64,000 nucleotides of DNA from Pseudoalteromonas rubra (lineage in GTDB: Bacteria > Pseudomonadota > Gammaproteobacteria > Enterobacterales > Alteromonadaceae): assembly GCF_000967655.1 (NCBI RefSeq), contig NZ_JXYA01000038.1:1-64000 (forward strand), read 5' to 3'. Below, in pieces: positions 1 through 9,561 of this stretch. The first letter of the stretch is position 1. Each line of letters starts with the position of its first letter. A program made the position numbers and the translations under genes. The notes beneath the pieces were generated by a model. It saw only the letters and a list, made by a program, of their open reading frames with translations, had not been told where the DNA came from and did no database searches.

Positions 1-104
1 GTCCATCATGACCCACCATTCTTGCTGAATTTCTTTCCTTTCATATTCTCTTAAATATTCCTTCAAAATACCGTCTTCAACTAGGATTATGGCCCCGATT
101 TTCG

Positions 105-110
105 TATAAT
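105..110 (+). promoter_or_regulatory. Possible -10 box of the nadA promoter
   Basis: A perfect TATAAT lies about 40 bases upstream of the nadA start. No convincing -35 box at 16-18 bases was found, so this is a weak call resting on one hexamer and its position. Confidence 0.35.
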
Positions 111-148
111 TCGCGGATATTCCGTCATGTGGACTAGTGGTCGAGAGA

Positions 149-1192
149 ATGAGTCTAGCAGAACAAATTATGCCGGAGGATTATATTTTTCCTCCAAAGC
201 CTGCGCCGTTAACTAAGCAGGAACAAGCCGAATATAAAACCAGAATTAAAGCGTTGTTAAAAGAAAAGAACGCGGTTCTGGTTGCCCATTATTATACAGA
301 TCCGGAGATCCAAGCTCTGGCTGAGGAAACCGGTGGCTGTGTTGCAGATTCACTGGAAATGGCACGTTTTGGTGCCAAGCAAAAAGATGCCGATATGATC
401 ATCGTTGCCGGTGTACGCTTTATGGGTGAAACCGCCAAGATCTTAACACCAGAAAAAACCGTTGTTATGCCGACTCTGGCAGCAACCTGTTCACTGGATG
501 TGGGTTGTCCTATTGACGCGTTTTCTGCGTTTTGTGATCAACATCCTGATAGAAAAGTTGTTGTATACGCGAATACTTCAACCGCAGTGAAAGCGCGCGC
601 TGACTGGATTGTGACTTCGTCTTGCGCACTTGAAATTGTTGAGCACCTGGACTCAGAAGGTGAGAAGATCATCTGGGGACCAGACAAACACTTGGGTTCT
701 TACATTCAAAAGAAAACCGGTGCGGATATGATCATGTGGAACGGTGCTTGTATCGTCCACGACGAGTTTAAAACCAAAGCGCTGAAAGACATGAAAGCCC
801 TGCACCCCGATGCGGCGGTGTTGGTGCACCCTGAGTCACCAGCCGAGATCGTTGACCTGGCAGATGCTGTGGGTTCAACAAGCCAGCTGATTAAAGCGGC
901 GCAGGAAATGCCTAATCAGAAGTTCATCGTTGCGACTGATCGCGGCATTTTTTACAAAATGCAGCAACTGTGTCCTGAAAAAGAGTTCTTTGAAGCGCCA
1001 ACGGCGGGCGAAGGGGCAACTTGTAAGAGTTGTGCTCACTGTCCGTGGATGGCAATGAACGGCCTTAAAGCCATTGAAGAAGCGCTACTAGACCCAAGCG
1101 GTAAAGAAGTCTTCGTAGATATGGACCTACGAGAAGGTGCATTGCGTTCATTGAATCGCATGCTGGACTTTTCAGCAAGCTTGCAAAAATAA
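149..1192 (+). CDS. nadA: Quinolinate synthase NadA
   Basis: Condenses iminoaspartate with dihydroxyacetone phosphate to quinolinate in de novo NAD synthesis, in the cytosol, using a [4Fe-4S] cluster. About 347 residues, normal for the family. The family cysteines are visible: CSLDVGC in the first third, the Cys of GACIVHDEF in the middle, and a C-terminal CKSCAHCPW stretch that supplies the last cluster ligand. I chose the ATG at 149 (protein MSLAEQ..), which has a GAGAG purine stretch just upstream; an in-frame GTG at 137 would add four residues. It stands alone, followed by a small GCTTAG/CTAAGC hairpin (1201-1215) and then a tRNA. Family assignment is secure. Confidence 0.96.
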   Translation: MSLAEQIMPEDYIFPPKPAPLTKQEQAEYKTRIKALLKEKNAVLVAHYYTDPEIQALAEETGGCVADSLEMARFGAKQKDADMIIVAGVRFMGETAKILTPEKTVVMPTLAATCSLDVGCPIDAFSAFCDQHPDRKVVVYANTSTAVKARADWIVTSSCALEIVEHLDSEGEKIIWGPDKHLGSYIQKKTGADMIMWNGACIVHDEFKTKALKDMKALHPDAAVLVHPESPAEIVDLADAVGSTSQLIKAAQEMPNQKFIVATDRGIFYKMQQLCPEKEFFEAPTAGEGATCKSCAHCPWMAMNGLKAIEEALLDPSGKEVFVDMDLREGALRSLNRMLDFSASLQK

Positions 1193-1242
1193 GCTAAGTT
1201 GCTTAGTAACTAAGCATTTGGCTGGGTTTTTACAAAAAATAC

Positions 1243-1272
1243 TTGCTAAAGCGGTAAGCTTTTCATAGTATT
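1243..1272 (+). promoter_or_regulatory. Possible promoter of tRNA-Ser
   Basis: TTGCTA (1243-1248) and TAGTAT (1267-1272) are 18 bases apart, about 30 bases upstream of the mature tRNA. Each box matches the sigma-70 consensus at four of six positions, so this is tentative. Confidence 0.3.
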
Positions 1273-1302
1273 AGCGCCGCACCCAAGCGGTGCTACAGCG
1301 CG

Positions 1303-1393
1303 GAGAGATGGCTGAGTGGCTTAAGGCGCACGACTGGAACTCGTGTATACGTTTATAGCGTATCGAGGGTTCGACTCCCTCTCTCTCCGCCAT
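1303..1393 (+). tRNA. tRNA-Ser(GGA)
   Basis: Class II tRNA of 91 bases with encoded CCA (1391-1393). The acceptor stem GGAGAGA (1303-1309) pairs with TCTCTCC (1383-1389), with discriminator G at 1390. The anticodon arm is CACGA/TCGTG with loop CTGGAAC, giving anticodon GGA at 1337-1339, which reads UCC and UCU. The long variable arm (GTATACG..CGTAT region) and T loop GGTTCGACTCC fit serine. It is the only tRNA in the window. Confidence 0.97.
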
Positions 1394-1404
1394 TCCAAAT
1401 TTTA

Positions 1405-1431
1405 AAAAGGCGTCCGGTGGACGCCTTTTTG
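1405..1431 (+). terminator. Rho-independent terminator after tRNA-Ser
   Basis: GGCGTCC (1410-1416) pairs with GGACGCC (1420-1426) around a three-base loop, flanked by an A run on the left and five T on the right, 12 bases after the tRNA. The flanking A and T runs could let it work in both directions. Confidence 0.85.
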
Positions 1432-1550
1432 CGTTTTGCTTCTTTATATAAATACACATTGTCAGACCCTTGTGGTGCTACACTTGGTAGTACACACTTG
1501 GGTGAAAAGCCGTTACTATAATCAGCATTAATCGAGTCTGCGAGTATCTA

Positions 1551-2579
1551 ATGCAAGAAGAACTGCTCAATTCAGTAATCAAAATAACAAAAACAAGAGA
1601 CATAGATTCGCTCGAATACAGTCTGCTATCGACCATTCAGGAACTGGTAGGCTGTCAGCATCTGTGTGTGTATAAGAATTTTAATACTCAGGAAGATCTC
1701 GCTGTTGAACGAAGCATTGGTTTGACTATGCATGGTGAGCGGGAGTTTGAATGGCTCGACAGACAAGTAATTGAACAGCCTCAGTCTGAATTGATCTCCT
1801 GTTTGCAGTCCTCCTGCATTATCACGGTGCAAAATGCGGATGGTATAGAAAAACGCTGGCTGCCTATCAATATTCATGAAACACCGGTTGGTGCAATTGA
1901 AGTGCACTCAGGTGGCCTGAACAGTAATGAACAGGTACTTCTGAATGCCTTTGTACGCATCTACGAAAACTATCTGACCATATTGCACGAAAATGAGCGG
2001 GATAAGCTCACAGGCCTGCTGAATCGTCAGACCTTTGAGAAAAAGCTTAAGCAGCTGCTTGAGAAACAAGTGATCAAGCAAAATCGCCATATTCGTGATG
2101 AGCAGGATCCGCGTACTTTCCACCAGGGGGCCACATCCTGGCTGGCGATGATAGACATAGATCATTTCAAGCAGGTCAATGATAACTATGGCCATGTTTG
2201 TGGGGACGAAGTTTTACTGCTGGTTGCGCAGAAAATGCAGCAGTTCTTCCGCTCAACCGACTTGTTGTTCCGGTTTGGTGGAGAAGAGTTTGTGCTGGTG
2301 TTTGAGCCAACCGATCAGGCCTCTATCGAGGCAAAGCTGGAGCAATTTTTAACGCTTATTCGCAATACCCACTTTCCATTTGTAAAAACCCTGACTGTCA
2401 GCGCGGGACTGGCGCGGATCAGCCCCTATGACTTTCCGATTAATGTATTAGAGAATGCAGACAGGGCGCTATATTACGCCAAGGAAAACGGTCGTGATCA
2501 GGTCGCGTTTTTTGAAACACTGTTGAATGCCAATAAACTGGAGCGCCATGACGAAGGCTCTGGGATTGACTTGTTCTGA
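1551..2579 (+). CDS. Diguanylate cyclase with N-terminal GAF-like domain
   Basis: Predicted to make cyclic di-GMP from two GTP. The 342-residue protein has no membrane segment. Residues 1-145 look like a GAF-type sensor; residues about 150-325 are a GGDEF domain with the intact active-site loop GGEEF (243-247) and the DIDHFKQVNDNYGH signature. An RSTD motif at 234-237, exactly five residues before GGEEF, matches the inhibitory I-site, so product feedback inhibition is likely. The ligand of the GAF-like part cannot be read. A TATAAT lies at 1517-1522 upstream, without a clear -35. It is transcribed in the same direction as recC, 156 bases away, and is probably a separate unit. Confidence 0.9.
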   Translation: MQEELLNSVIKITKTRDIDSLEYSLLSTIQELVGCQHLCVYKNFNTQEDLAVERSIGLTMHGEREFEWLDRQVIEQPQSELISCLQSSCIITVQNADGIEKRWLPINIHETPVGAIEVHSGGLNSNEQVLLNAFVRIYENYLTILHENERDKLTGLLNRQTFEKKLKQLLEKQVIKQNRHIRDEQDPRTFHQGATSWLAMIDIDHFKQVNDNYGHVCGDEVLLLVAQKMQQFFRSTDLLFRFGGEEFVLVFEPTDQASIEAKLEQFLTLIRNTHFPFVKTLTVSAGLARISPYDFPINVLENADRALYYAKENGRDQVAFFETLLNANKLERHDEGSGIDLF

Positions 2580-2735
2580 GCCGACAGGACACCCTGCGGT
2601 AATGGCAGCCTGTTACCGCTTTCTCTCTTGCTATTCCTCTGGTTAGCAACGCTTTCAGCCACGTTGCTATTACCCAGTGAAATCTCTTACACTGACCAAA
2701 GTCCAAAACCCGCTTAAAAAGCCCGAGACATCATT

Positions 2736-5700
2736 ATGTTGCACATAATCCAATCAAATCGTATGGAAGCCCTTCAAGCACAGTTTACAACCTTGTTGAA
2801 GCAGGCACCGCTTGAGGACCCCTTTGCTAACGAAATTGTCTTGGTACAGTCTCCGGGCATGTCTCAGTGGCTTAAAAATGGCTTGAGCCGCGATATCGGC
2901 TATGCGGCACAGGTTGAGTTTCCACTGCCGCTCAGTTTTATCTGGCAGCTGTATCAACAGTTTTTACCAGATGTGCCCAAAGAGTCACCTTTTAATAAAA
3001 ACAACATGAGCTGGAAGCTGTTTACCTTGCTACCCCAGAAGCTCAGTAATCCGCTTTACGAGCCGCTGAGAATGTATCTGGAAGAAGGCAGTGATCAGCC
3101 ACAGAGTGGCCTTAAGCGCTTTGCTTTATGTGAGAAAATTGCCGATGTATACGACCAATATCTGATGTACCGGCCAAACTGGCTGGAACAATGGGAGCTG
3201 GGCAAAGATACGCTGGAAGATGTCGATGTAGGTATTGCGCCCTGGCAGCCGGACCTGTGGCGGGCACTGGTCGAACATACTCATAATTTAGGACAAAGCC
3301 CTTATAACCGGGCCAATATGCATCAGCAATTACTGGCAAAGCTGGCGGATGCTGACATCACCAGCTTGCCCCAGCGGATCAGCATATTTGGTCTTTCAGC
3401 CATGGCGACTAACCAGCTAGAGATATTCAATGCCCTCGCCCAGAAAATCGATGTATTGCTGTTTTTCTTTAATCCCAGTGAACACTACTGGGGTGACCTG
3501 GTTGATGAGAAAACCCAGGCAAAGATCCTGGCCAACTATCAGGTAAGGCCGGCACTGGATGCTCAGTTGCAAAAACACGCTGGTGAGGGCAGTTACTACA
3601 ATACCGGTAACCCCTTGTTGTCCTCCTGGGGGAAGCTAGGTCGCGATTATCTTGAGCAGCTGCTGCAAACCGATGCGCGCTGGCTGGATGGCTTTATTGA
3701 TCAGTTTGATGACAGCCTGTTGGCCCAATTGCAGCAGGAAATCTATCAACTGGCGTTTAAAGGTGAGTCTCTGGTTGATGACCCAAACTGGTATGTCAGT
3801 CCTGAAGGGCAGCTGACCATCAAAAAGGATGACAGCTCTGTACTGCTATGCGACTGCCACACGCCATTGCGCGAAGTCGAGTTGCTGCACGATCATCTGC
3901 TGACGCTCTTTCATGACGACCCGGCATTGACGCCAAAAGACATCATAGTGATGATGCCGGACGTTGGCACCTACAGCCCCTATATAGAAGCAGTGTTTGG
4001 CAGTGCATCTGGGGCGAGAAAAATCCCTTTTGCACTGGCCGATATGAGCATAGAGCAAGAAAAGCCGGTGCTGAATTCTTTCGTTACACTGGCGGGGCTG
4101 CCTTTTAGCCGTTTCAGCGTGTCCGATATCCTCGATTTGCTGGGCGTTGAGCCCATTGGCAAGCGTTTTGGGGTAGAGCAGAGTGAGTTTGTACAGATCC
4201 AGACCTGGCTTCAGCAGGTGGCTGTCAAATGGGGCTTAGATGGCCAGCATAAGCGCGATTACGGGTTGCCGGAGATTTCATTGAATACCTGGCGGCACGG
4301 GCTACAACGTCTGCTGCTTGGCATTGCCAGTGCAGATGAACTGACAGCATACAATGAGATATACCCGGCCGATGCGGTAGAAGGCATGGCTGTGAACACC
4401 TTGAGCAAGCTAATTGCCTTCATCGAAGCGCTGGAGCAGGCGCGAGAGCAGCTCTTAGCAGCAACGCCATTGGACGAGAAGTGTAACGTGCTCAGACACA
4501 TGCTGGCAGACTTTTACGATCAGGACACCGAACAGAGCTGGGATCTGATGCAGTTGCATAAAGTCATCGACGAGCTGGAAAAACACCATATTAATGGCGA
4601 CTTTGCCGGTCCGGTTGATGCCAGGATCGTATTACATCAGGTTCGCCAGGGGATCAAAGACAAAGGGGTGGGTCAGCGCTTTTTGGCCGGGGCAGTAAAC
4701 TTTTGTACTTTGATGCCAATGCGGGCCGTGCCGTTTAAAGTTGTCTGCCTGCTTGGCATGAATGATGCCGATTATCCGCGCCAGGTACAACCGATTGGTT
4801 TTGACCTGGTACCGTATTCACGGCGCCGTAAAGGAGACCGCTCACGTAAGCTGGACGACCGTTATCTGTTTCTGGAGGCACTGCTCAGTGCGCGTGAGCA
4901 ACTTTATATCAGTTATCTGGGTCGCTCTTGTTATAACAATGAGCCGCAGGTGCCGTCCATTTTGGTGAGCGAGTTATGTGAATACCTGGACCGGGCTTTT
5001 TGCTACCAGGATGACAGCCTCAAGCCCAGTGAGCAGCTTTACCGCCAGGCACCTTTGCAACCATTTAGCAGCGAGCATTATCAAAGCGGCCCATTACACA
5101 GCTTTAACCCCAACTGGTGTCCATCTCAAAGCGAGCAACCAGCTGAATTAGCACAGCAATCCACTGAGCAAGCGATTGCACTTGAGCTGCCAGACGAGCT
5201 GGAGTTACCGGACTTTTTGCGTGCCTGTCTGGCACCGCAACGCTGGTTTTATCAGTATACGCTGGGCGTCAGGTTAGTGACGTTAGAGGAAGATACGCCC
5301 GACAGTGAGCCATTTGCACTGGACCCTCTGACGCGTTATCAGTATCTGGACGAAATCTTACACAGCGAACTGAGCGACACACCGCTGCCCGAGGCGCAGC
5401 TACTGCAACGTGCCCAGTTACCACAGGCCAATGTGGGTGTGGTTGAACTGCAAAAGTTAAAGGGACGCGTAGCGGCTATGTCAGGACGCCTGAAAGACGT
5501 GATGGGTGAGCCAATGGAGCCGGTGGAGGTATGTGTGCAAATTGGCTCAACGCGTCTGCTTGGCTGGCTGGGAGACTTATACCAGGGCAAGCAAATATTT
5601 TATCGTACGGCCAGTATCAAAGGCAAAGACAGGATCCGAGGCTACCTGATGCACCTGATAGCCAATTGCGTGACACCCAACACAGAAACACACATTTATG

Positions 5701-6035
5701 GCCTGGATGAGCAAGTCGTTTTTCTGCCAGTCAGTCGTGATGACGCACAGGTTCAGTTAGCTAAGTGGCAGGCTTTTTATGCCCAGCTTATCACCCGCGC
5801 AGTACCCTTCTTTGCGGCCACCAGTTATGAGTTTTGTAAAACTCAGGATATGAGCAAAGCACTGAACAAATTCCAGGGAGGCCAGTACATCGGCTTTGGT
5901 GACAGTGAAGATCCGTATGTGGCACTGAGTTTCCCGTCATTGCAGGCCTGCGAAGCGGAGTTTACACAGTGGAGTAATGAACTGCTATCCCCGCTTATCG
6001 ACCTTGCACAGGAGTCCCGCTATGAAACGGCTTGA
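2736..6035 (+). CDS. recC: Exodeoxyribonuclease V gamma subunit RecC
   Basis: Chi-recognition subunit of the RecBCD helicase-nuclease that processes double-strand breaks. 1099 residues, close to the E. coli size. The N-terminus (MLHIIQSNRMEALQ, then LVQSPGMSQWLKNGL) matches the RecC opening, where the inactive helicase fold begins; the C-terminal part has the degenerate nuclease fold. The stop lies 14 bases inside the start of recB, so the two are translationally coupled. Unlike E. coli, no ptrA lies between recC and recB. Confidence 0.96.
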   Translation: MLHIIQSNRMEALQAQFTTLLKQAPLEDPFANEIVLVQSPGMSQWLKNGLSRDIGYAAQVEFPLPLSFIWQLYQQFLPDVPKESPFNKNNMSWKLFTLLPQKLSNPLYEPLRMYLEEGSDQPQSGLKRFALCEKIADVYDQYLMYRPNWLEQWELGKDTLEDVDVGIAPWQPDLWRALVEHTHNLGQSPYNRANMHQQLLAKLADADITSLPQRISIFGLSAMATNQLEIFNALAQKIDVLLFFFNPSEHYWGDLVDEKTQAKILANYQVRPALDAQLQKHAGEGSYYNTGNPLLSSWGKLGRDYLEQLLQTDARWLDGFIDQFDDSLLAQLQQEIYQLAFKGESLVDDPNWYVSPEGQLTIKKDDSSVLLCDCHTPLREVELLHDHLLTLFHDDPALTPKDIIVMMPDVGTYSPYIEAVFGSASGARKIPFALADMSIEQEKPVLNSFVTLAGLPFSRFSVSDILDLLGVEPIGKRFGVEQSEFVQIQTWLQQVAVKWGLDGQHKRDYGLPEISLNTWRHGLQRLLLGIASADELTAYNEIYPADAVEGMAVNTLSKLIAFIEALEQAREQLLAATPLDEKCNVLRHMLADFYDQDTEQSWDLMQLHKVIDELEKHHINGDFAGPVDARIVLHQVRQGIKDKGVGQRFLAGAVNFCTLMPMRAVPFKVVCLLGMNDADYPRQVQPIGFDLVPYSRRRKGDRSRKLDDRYLFLEALLSAREQLYISYLGRSCYNNEPQVPSILVSELCEYLDRAFCYQDDSLKPSEQLYRQAPLQPFSSEHYQSGPLHSFNPNWCPSQSEQPAELAQQSTEQAIALELPDELELPDFLRACLAPQRWFYQYTLGVRLVTLEEDTPDSEPFALDPLTRYQYLDEILHSELSDTPLPEAQLLQRAQLPQANVGVVELQKLKGRVAAMSGRLKDVMGEPMEPVEVCVQIGSTRLLGWLGDLYQGKQIFYRTASIKGKDRIRGYLMHLIANCVTPNTETHIYGLDEQVVFLPVSRDDAQVQLAKWQAFYAQLITRAVPFFAATSYEFCKTQDMSKALNKFQGGQYIGFGDSEDPYVALSFPSLQACEAEFTQWSNELLSPLIDLAQESRYETA

Positions 6036-9000
6036 TCCCCAAACCATGCCCTTGTCGGGCCATAACCTGATTGAGGCCAGTGCCGGAACGGGTAAAACCT
6101 ATACTATCACGGGGCTGTATTTACGCTACCTTCTGGGGCTTGTTGATGCACAGAGTCAGACTACCCCGTTGAGTGTTGAGCAGATCCTGGTCGTTACCTT
6201 TACAGACGCCGCGACTCAGGAGATCAAAGACAGGGTCCGCAAGCGCATAGTACAGGCTCGGGATGCTTTGCTCGGCGGCGGTTGTGACGATGCGCTGATC
6301 AGTGCGCTACTGGCGCAAGTGGCGGATCAGGAAGCGGCTTATCACTTGCTCGATGCCGCAGCGAAATCCATGGATGAGGCTGCCATTTTTACCATTCATG
6401 GCTTTTGTCAGCGCATGCTTAAACAACATGCGTTTGAATCTAACCTGAGCTTTAATCTGGAGTTTATCCTCGATGACAGCGAGTTGTTTAATGCCGCTGT
6501 AGAGGACCACTGGCGACGCTTCGTCTATCCTCTGGATGCGGATAAAACTGAGTTGGTGTTGTCGCATTTCTCTCATCCACAGGCACTGGCAAAGCGCCTT
6601 TATCCATTGCTTAAACGCGGTGATGCCCGTCTGTCGCCTGAGCTGGACCTGGCAGTTGTGCTGGAGCAAAGAGCTGAGTATCAGCGCCGGGCGACAGGGT
6701 TTAAACAACAGCTGCTAAACTCTGATTTTTTCCAGGTATTGCGCGACAGTGGAATTTCAAAGAGCAAAGCGCCGGGACGCCCGGCCAATATCCAGGCGCT
6801 GATCGACTATTGCATGGGCGACGACTGGTACTTTGAATTTGGTAGCAGCAAGCATTCGTTTGCCTTATGGGGAGAGGCTCAGCTGAGCGACCCGAAAAAC
6901 TATACCAAAACGGGTAAGCCGATTGTCCACCCGGCGCTGGGCTGGTTTGATGAGATGGCGCAGCTGCACCAAAATGTCTCCAAAGGATTACCCATTGCCT
7001 TGTTGCAGCATGCACTGAAAGAAGTGCGCGCGCTGATGAGTCAGGCAAAGCTTGAACACAGCCTGATCTCGCCAGACGATCTGCTACAAAACTTGCATCA
7101 GGCATTACATGGTGCGCAGGCTGAGACGCTGGCTAAAAAAATTGCGCAGCTGTATCCGGTTGCGATGATAGACGAATTCCAGGACACCGACCCCATTCAG
7201 TTTGGCATCTTTTCTCGCATCTATGGCACTGAGGGCGCCCAAGGCCTGACCATGATAGGCGACCCCAAGCAGGCCATATACGGTTTTCGTGGTGCGGATA
7301 TCTTCACTTACATTGGTGCGAAACATCAGGTGGATGAAACTCGCCAGTTTACTTTGGATAAGAATTATCGCTCGGCCCGGCGCGTGGTCAGTGCAGTGAA
7401 TGCCATTTTTACCGCGCAAGCCGACAGTTTTATCTTTAACCGCGACATTCCGTTTATTGAGGTCGACGCTGCGGGCAAAGATGCCGACAATACCTTTACT
7501 CTGGATGGCACTGAGCCTGCGGCATTGCAATTCAATGTGCTTGAAGATGAGGACGCGCCAGTTACCAGCAAAGCCAGCGCCTATCCACAGCTTGCCGAGG
7601 GCTTCGCGGCGCAAATCGCACAGTTGCTGACCCAGGCGCAGGAGGGCCGCGCCCGCATTGGCAAACGCCCGGTGCTGGCGGCGGATATTTGTGTACTGGT
7701 TCGGGATCGCGTTGAAGCCAGTGTGATAAAACAGGCGTTACAAAGGGCTGGCGTAAGTAGTGTTTATCTGGCCCGGGATAGCGTGTTTTCGCAGCCTGTC
7801 GCGCTGGCTGTCTGGCAGTTACTGCATGTTGTACATGGCAGTTATGATGAAGCGGCATTACGTGGTGTGCTGGCCGGTCCCTTGTTCGCGCTAAACGAGC
7901 AACAGATCTTTGCATTGCGTACTCAGGAAGGACAGTGGCAGCGTTACCTGATGCAGTTTGCCCAGCTTAAACAGCTGTGGTATCAGCAAGGCGCAATGGC
8001 CACTCTGGAATCTTTACTGGTCGACAATCAACTGGTTACGCTGTGGCAGCAGGCAGGTCATGAAGTTGAGCGCTGGTTGACGGATTACCGACACCTGGCC
8101 GAGTTGTTACAGCATAAACAGATAGAGCTGGAAGGCACACACAGGGTGATGCGCTGGTTGCAAGCTCAGTGTGCCAACCCCAGCTATGAAGGCACCCAGC
8201 TGCGCCTAGAAAGCGATGCCGATCTGGTCAAAATCGTCACTATGCACGCCTCCAAAGGGCTGGAATATCCGCTGGTCTACATGCCGTTTGCCACCGCATA
8301 CCGCGAGGCCAGTGAGGTGATATATCACGAAAATGGTGAGCTGGTGCTTAATCTGGATGCGGACGATAACGCACAGCATAATGCCGAGCGTGAGCGTCTT
8401 GCAGAGGATATTCGCCTGCTGTACGTGGCACTGACCCGGGCAATCCATTTTTGCAGCCTGGGCCTGTATAACCTGCCTCTGGGGCGTAGTAAAAAGCCTG
8501 GGATCCAGCAGTGTGCTCTGGGGCATGTGTTGTTCGACAAGGATAAAATCACAGACGCAGCCCAATGGCATGACCAGCTTCGCGACCTGTGTTCACGCCA
8601 TGAGGGGATGGCGTACGAGGTGTTGCGCATAGCGCCTTGTGTGTATCAGGCGCAGCATACCCAGGAAACACAGTTGTTGCATAGTCGGCCTGTCGAAGTA
8701 GCGATTGAGCAAAACTGGCGAATGACCAGTTTTAGCCAGCTGAGTTACCATGAAACCAGCGCAGAACGCCCGGTGGGCGCACTGGATGAGAACCACAAAA
8801 TTGACCTGCCCGAGCCGAGCGTGATCAAACGTTTTACCCCTTACACTTTTGTTAAAGGTGCGCGCGCCGGTAGTTGTTTACATGAGATCTTTGAGCAGAT
8901 TGACTTTACCGCGCCCCATGCACCTGCCCGGCCAGACAAATTGACCTTAGCTGAAGCAACTCAGGCTTGTCTGGAGAAGTATCATCTTGATACCGTGTGG

Positions 9001-9561
9001 CAGGAAACCGTAGAGCAGTGGATCCTGGGATGTCTGAGTGCGCCTCTCAATCCGCATCCGGAGCTGATGCTGAGCCAGCTGAGCGTCTCGGATTGCCTGG
9101 TGGAGATGGAGTTTCAGTTACCACTTAAGCGCCTGTCCTATACCAGATTAAACAAATTAATAGCGCAAATCACAGGTGCGCCGAGCCATTTACGCTTTGA
9201 TGAGGTACAGGGCATGCTCAAAGGCTTTATTGACCTGATCTTTGTCTGGCAGGGGCGCTATTTTATTCTCGACTATAAATCAAACTACCTTGGGGACGCG
9301 GCGGCGGATTATCAGGCCGATAACCTGGCGCTGGCGATGAGCTCGCATCAGTATCATCTTCAGTACCTAATTTACTCTGTGGCCTTGCACCGGTTATTAA
9401 AACATCGCCTTGCGGATTATTGCCCGCAGCGGCATCTGGGGGGGGTGTACTACTTGTTTTTACGTGCTTTACCGGATGGGGCCGGTTGCTTCTTCACCCA
9501 ACTGGACGAAAAGACTTTGCTGCAACTGGATGCCTTATTTGAGGCGGGAGAACAAGAATGA
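6022..9561 (+). CDS. recB: Exodeoxyribonuclease V beta subunit RecB
   Basis: 3'-to-5' helicase and the only nuclease of RecBCD. About 1179 residues from the ATG at 6022, which has AGGAG at 6010-6014 and overlaps recC by 14 bases; an upstream in-frame start at 5977 lies deep in recC and adds residues not expected in RecB. Walker A is SAGTGKTYT at residues 20-28; IDEFQDTDPIQF is the Walker B/motif II; VTMHASKGLEYPLV and LLYVALTRA are later UvrD-type helicase motifs. The nuclease motif FILDYKSN is near the C-terminus (Asp about 1084), with GFIDLIF before it, so nuclease activity looks intact. Confidence 0.97.
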   Translation: MKRLDPQTMPLSGHNLIEASAGTGKTYTITGLYLRYLLGLVDAQSQTTPLSVEQILVVTFTDAATQEIKDRVRKRIVQARDALLGGGCDDALISALLAQVADQEAAYHLLDAAAKSMDEAAIFTIHGFCQRMLKQHAFESNLSFNLEFILDDSELFNAAVEDHWRRFVYPLDADKTELVLSHFSHPQALAKRLYPLLKRGDARLSPELDLAVVLEQRAEYQRRATGFKQQLLNSDFFQVLRDSGISKSKAPGRPANIQALIDYCMGDDWYFEFGSSKHSFALWGEAQLSDPKNYTKTGKPIVHPALGWFDEMAQLHQNVSKGLPIALLQHALKEVRALMSQAKLEHSLISPDDLLQNLHQALHGAQAETLAKKIAQLYPVAMIDEFQDTDPIQFGIFSRIYGTEGAQGLTMIGDPKQAIYGFRGADIFTYIGAKHQVDETRQFTLDKNYRSARRVVSAVNAIFTAQADSFIFNRDIPFIEVDAAGKDADNTFTLDGTEPAALQFNVLEDEDAPVTSKASAYPQLAEGFAAQIAQLLTQAQEGRARIGKRPVLAADICVLVRDRVEASVIKQALQRAGVSSVYLARDSVFSQPVALAVWQLLHVVHGSYDEAALRGVLAGPLFALNEQQIFALRTQEGQWQRYLMQFAQLKQLWYQQGAMATLESLLVDNQLVTLWQQAGHEVERWLTDYRHLAELLQHKQIELEGTHRVMRWLQAQCANPSYEGTQLRLESDADLVKIVTMHASKGLEYPLVYMPFATAYREASEVIYHENGELVLNLDADDNAQHNAERERLAEDIRLLYVALTRAIHFCSLGLYNLPLGRSKKPGIQQCALGHVLFDKDKITDAAQWHDQLRDLCSRHEGMAYEVLRIAPCVYQAQHTQETQLLHSRPVEVAIEQNWRMTSFSQLSYHETSAERPVGALDENHKIDLPEPSVIKRFTPYTFVKGARAGSCLHEIFEQIDFTAPHAPARPDKLTLAEATQACLEKYHLDTVWQETVEQWILGCLSAPLNPHPELMLSQLSVSDCLVEMEFQLPLKRLSYTRLNKLIAQITGAPSHLRFDEVQGMLKGFIDLIFVWQGRYFILDYKSNYLGDAAADYQADNLALAMSSHQYHLQYLIYSVALHRLLKHRLADYCPQRHLGGVYYLFLRALPDGAGCFFTQLDEKTLLQLDALFEAGEQE

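Noticed and set aside
1271..1459. 62-codon minus-strand ORF
   Set aside because: It is antisense to tRNA-Ser and its terminator.
7105..7614. 169-codon minus-strand ORF inside recB
   Set aside because: Shadow of recB; no ribosome site or domain.
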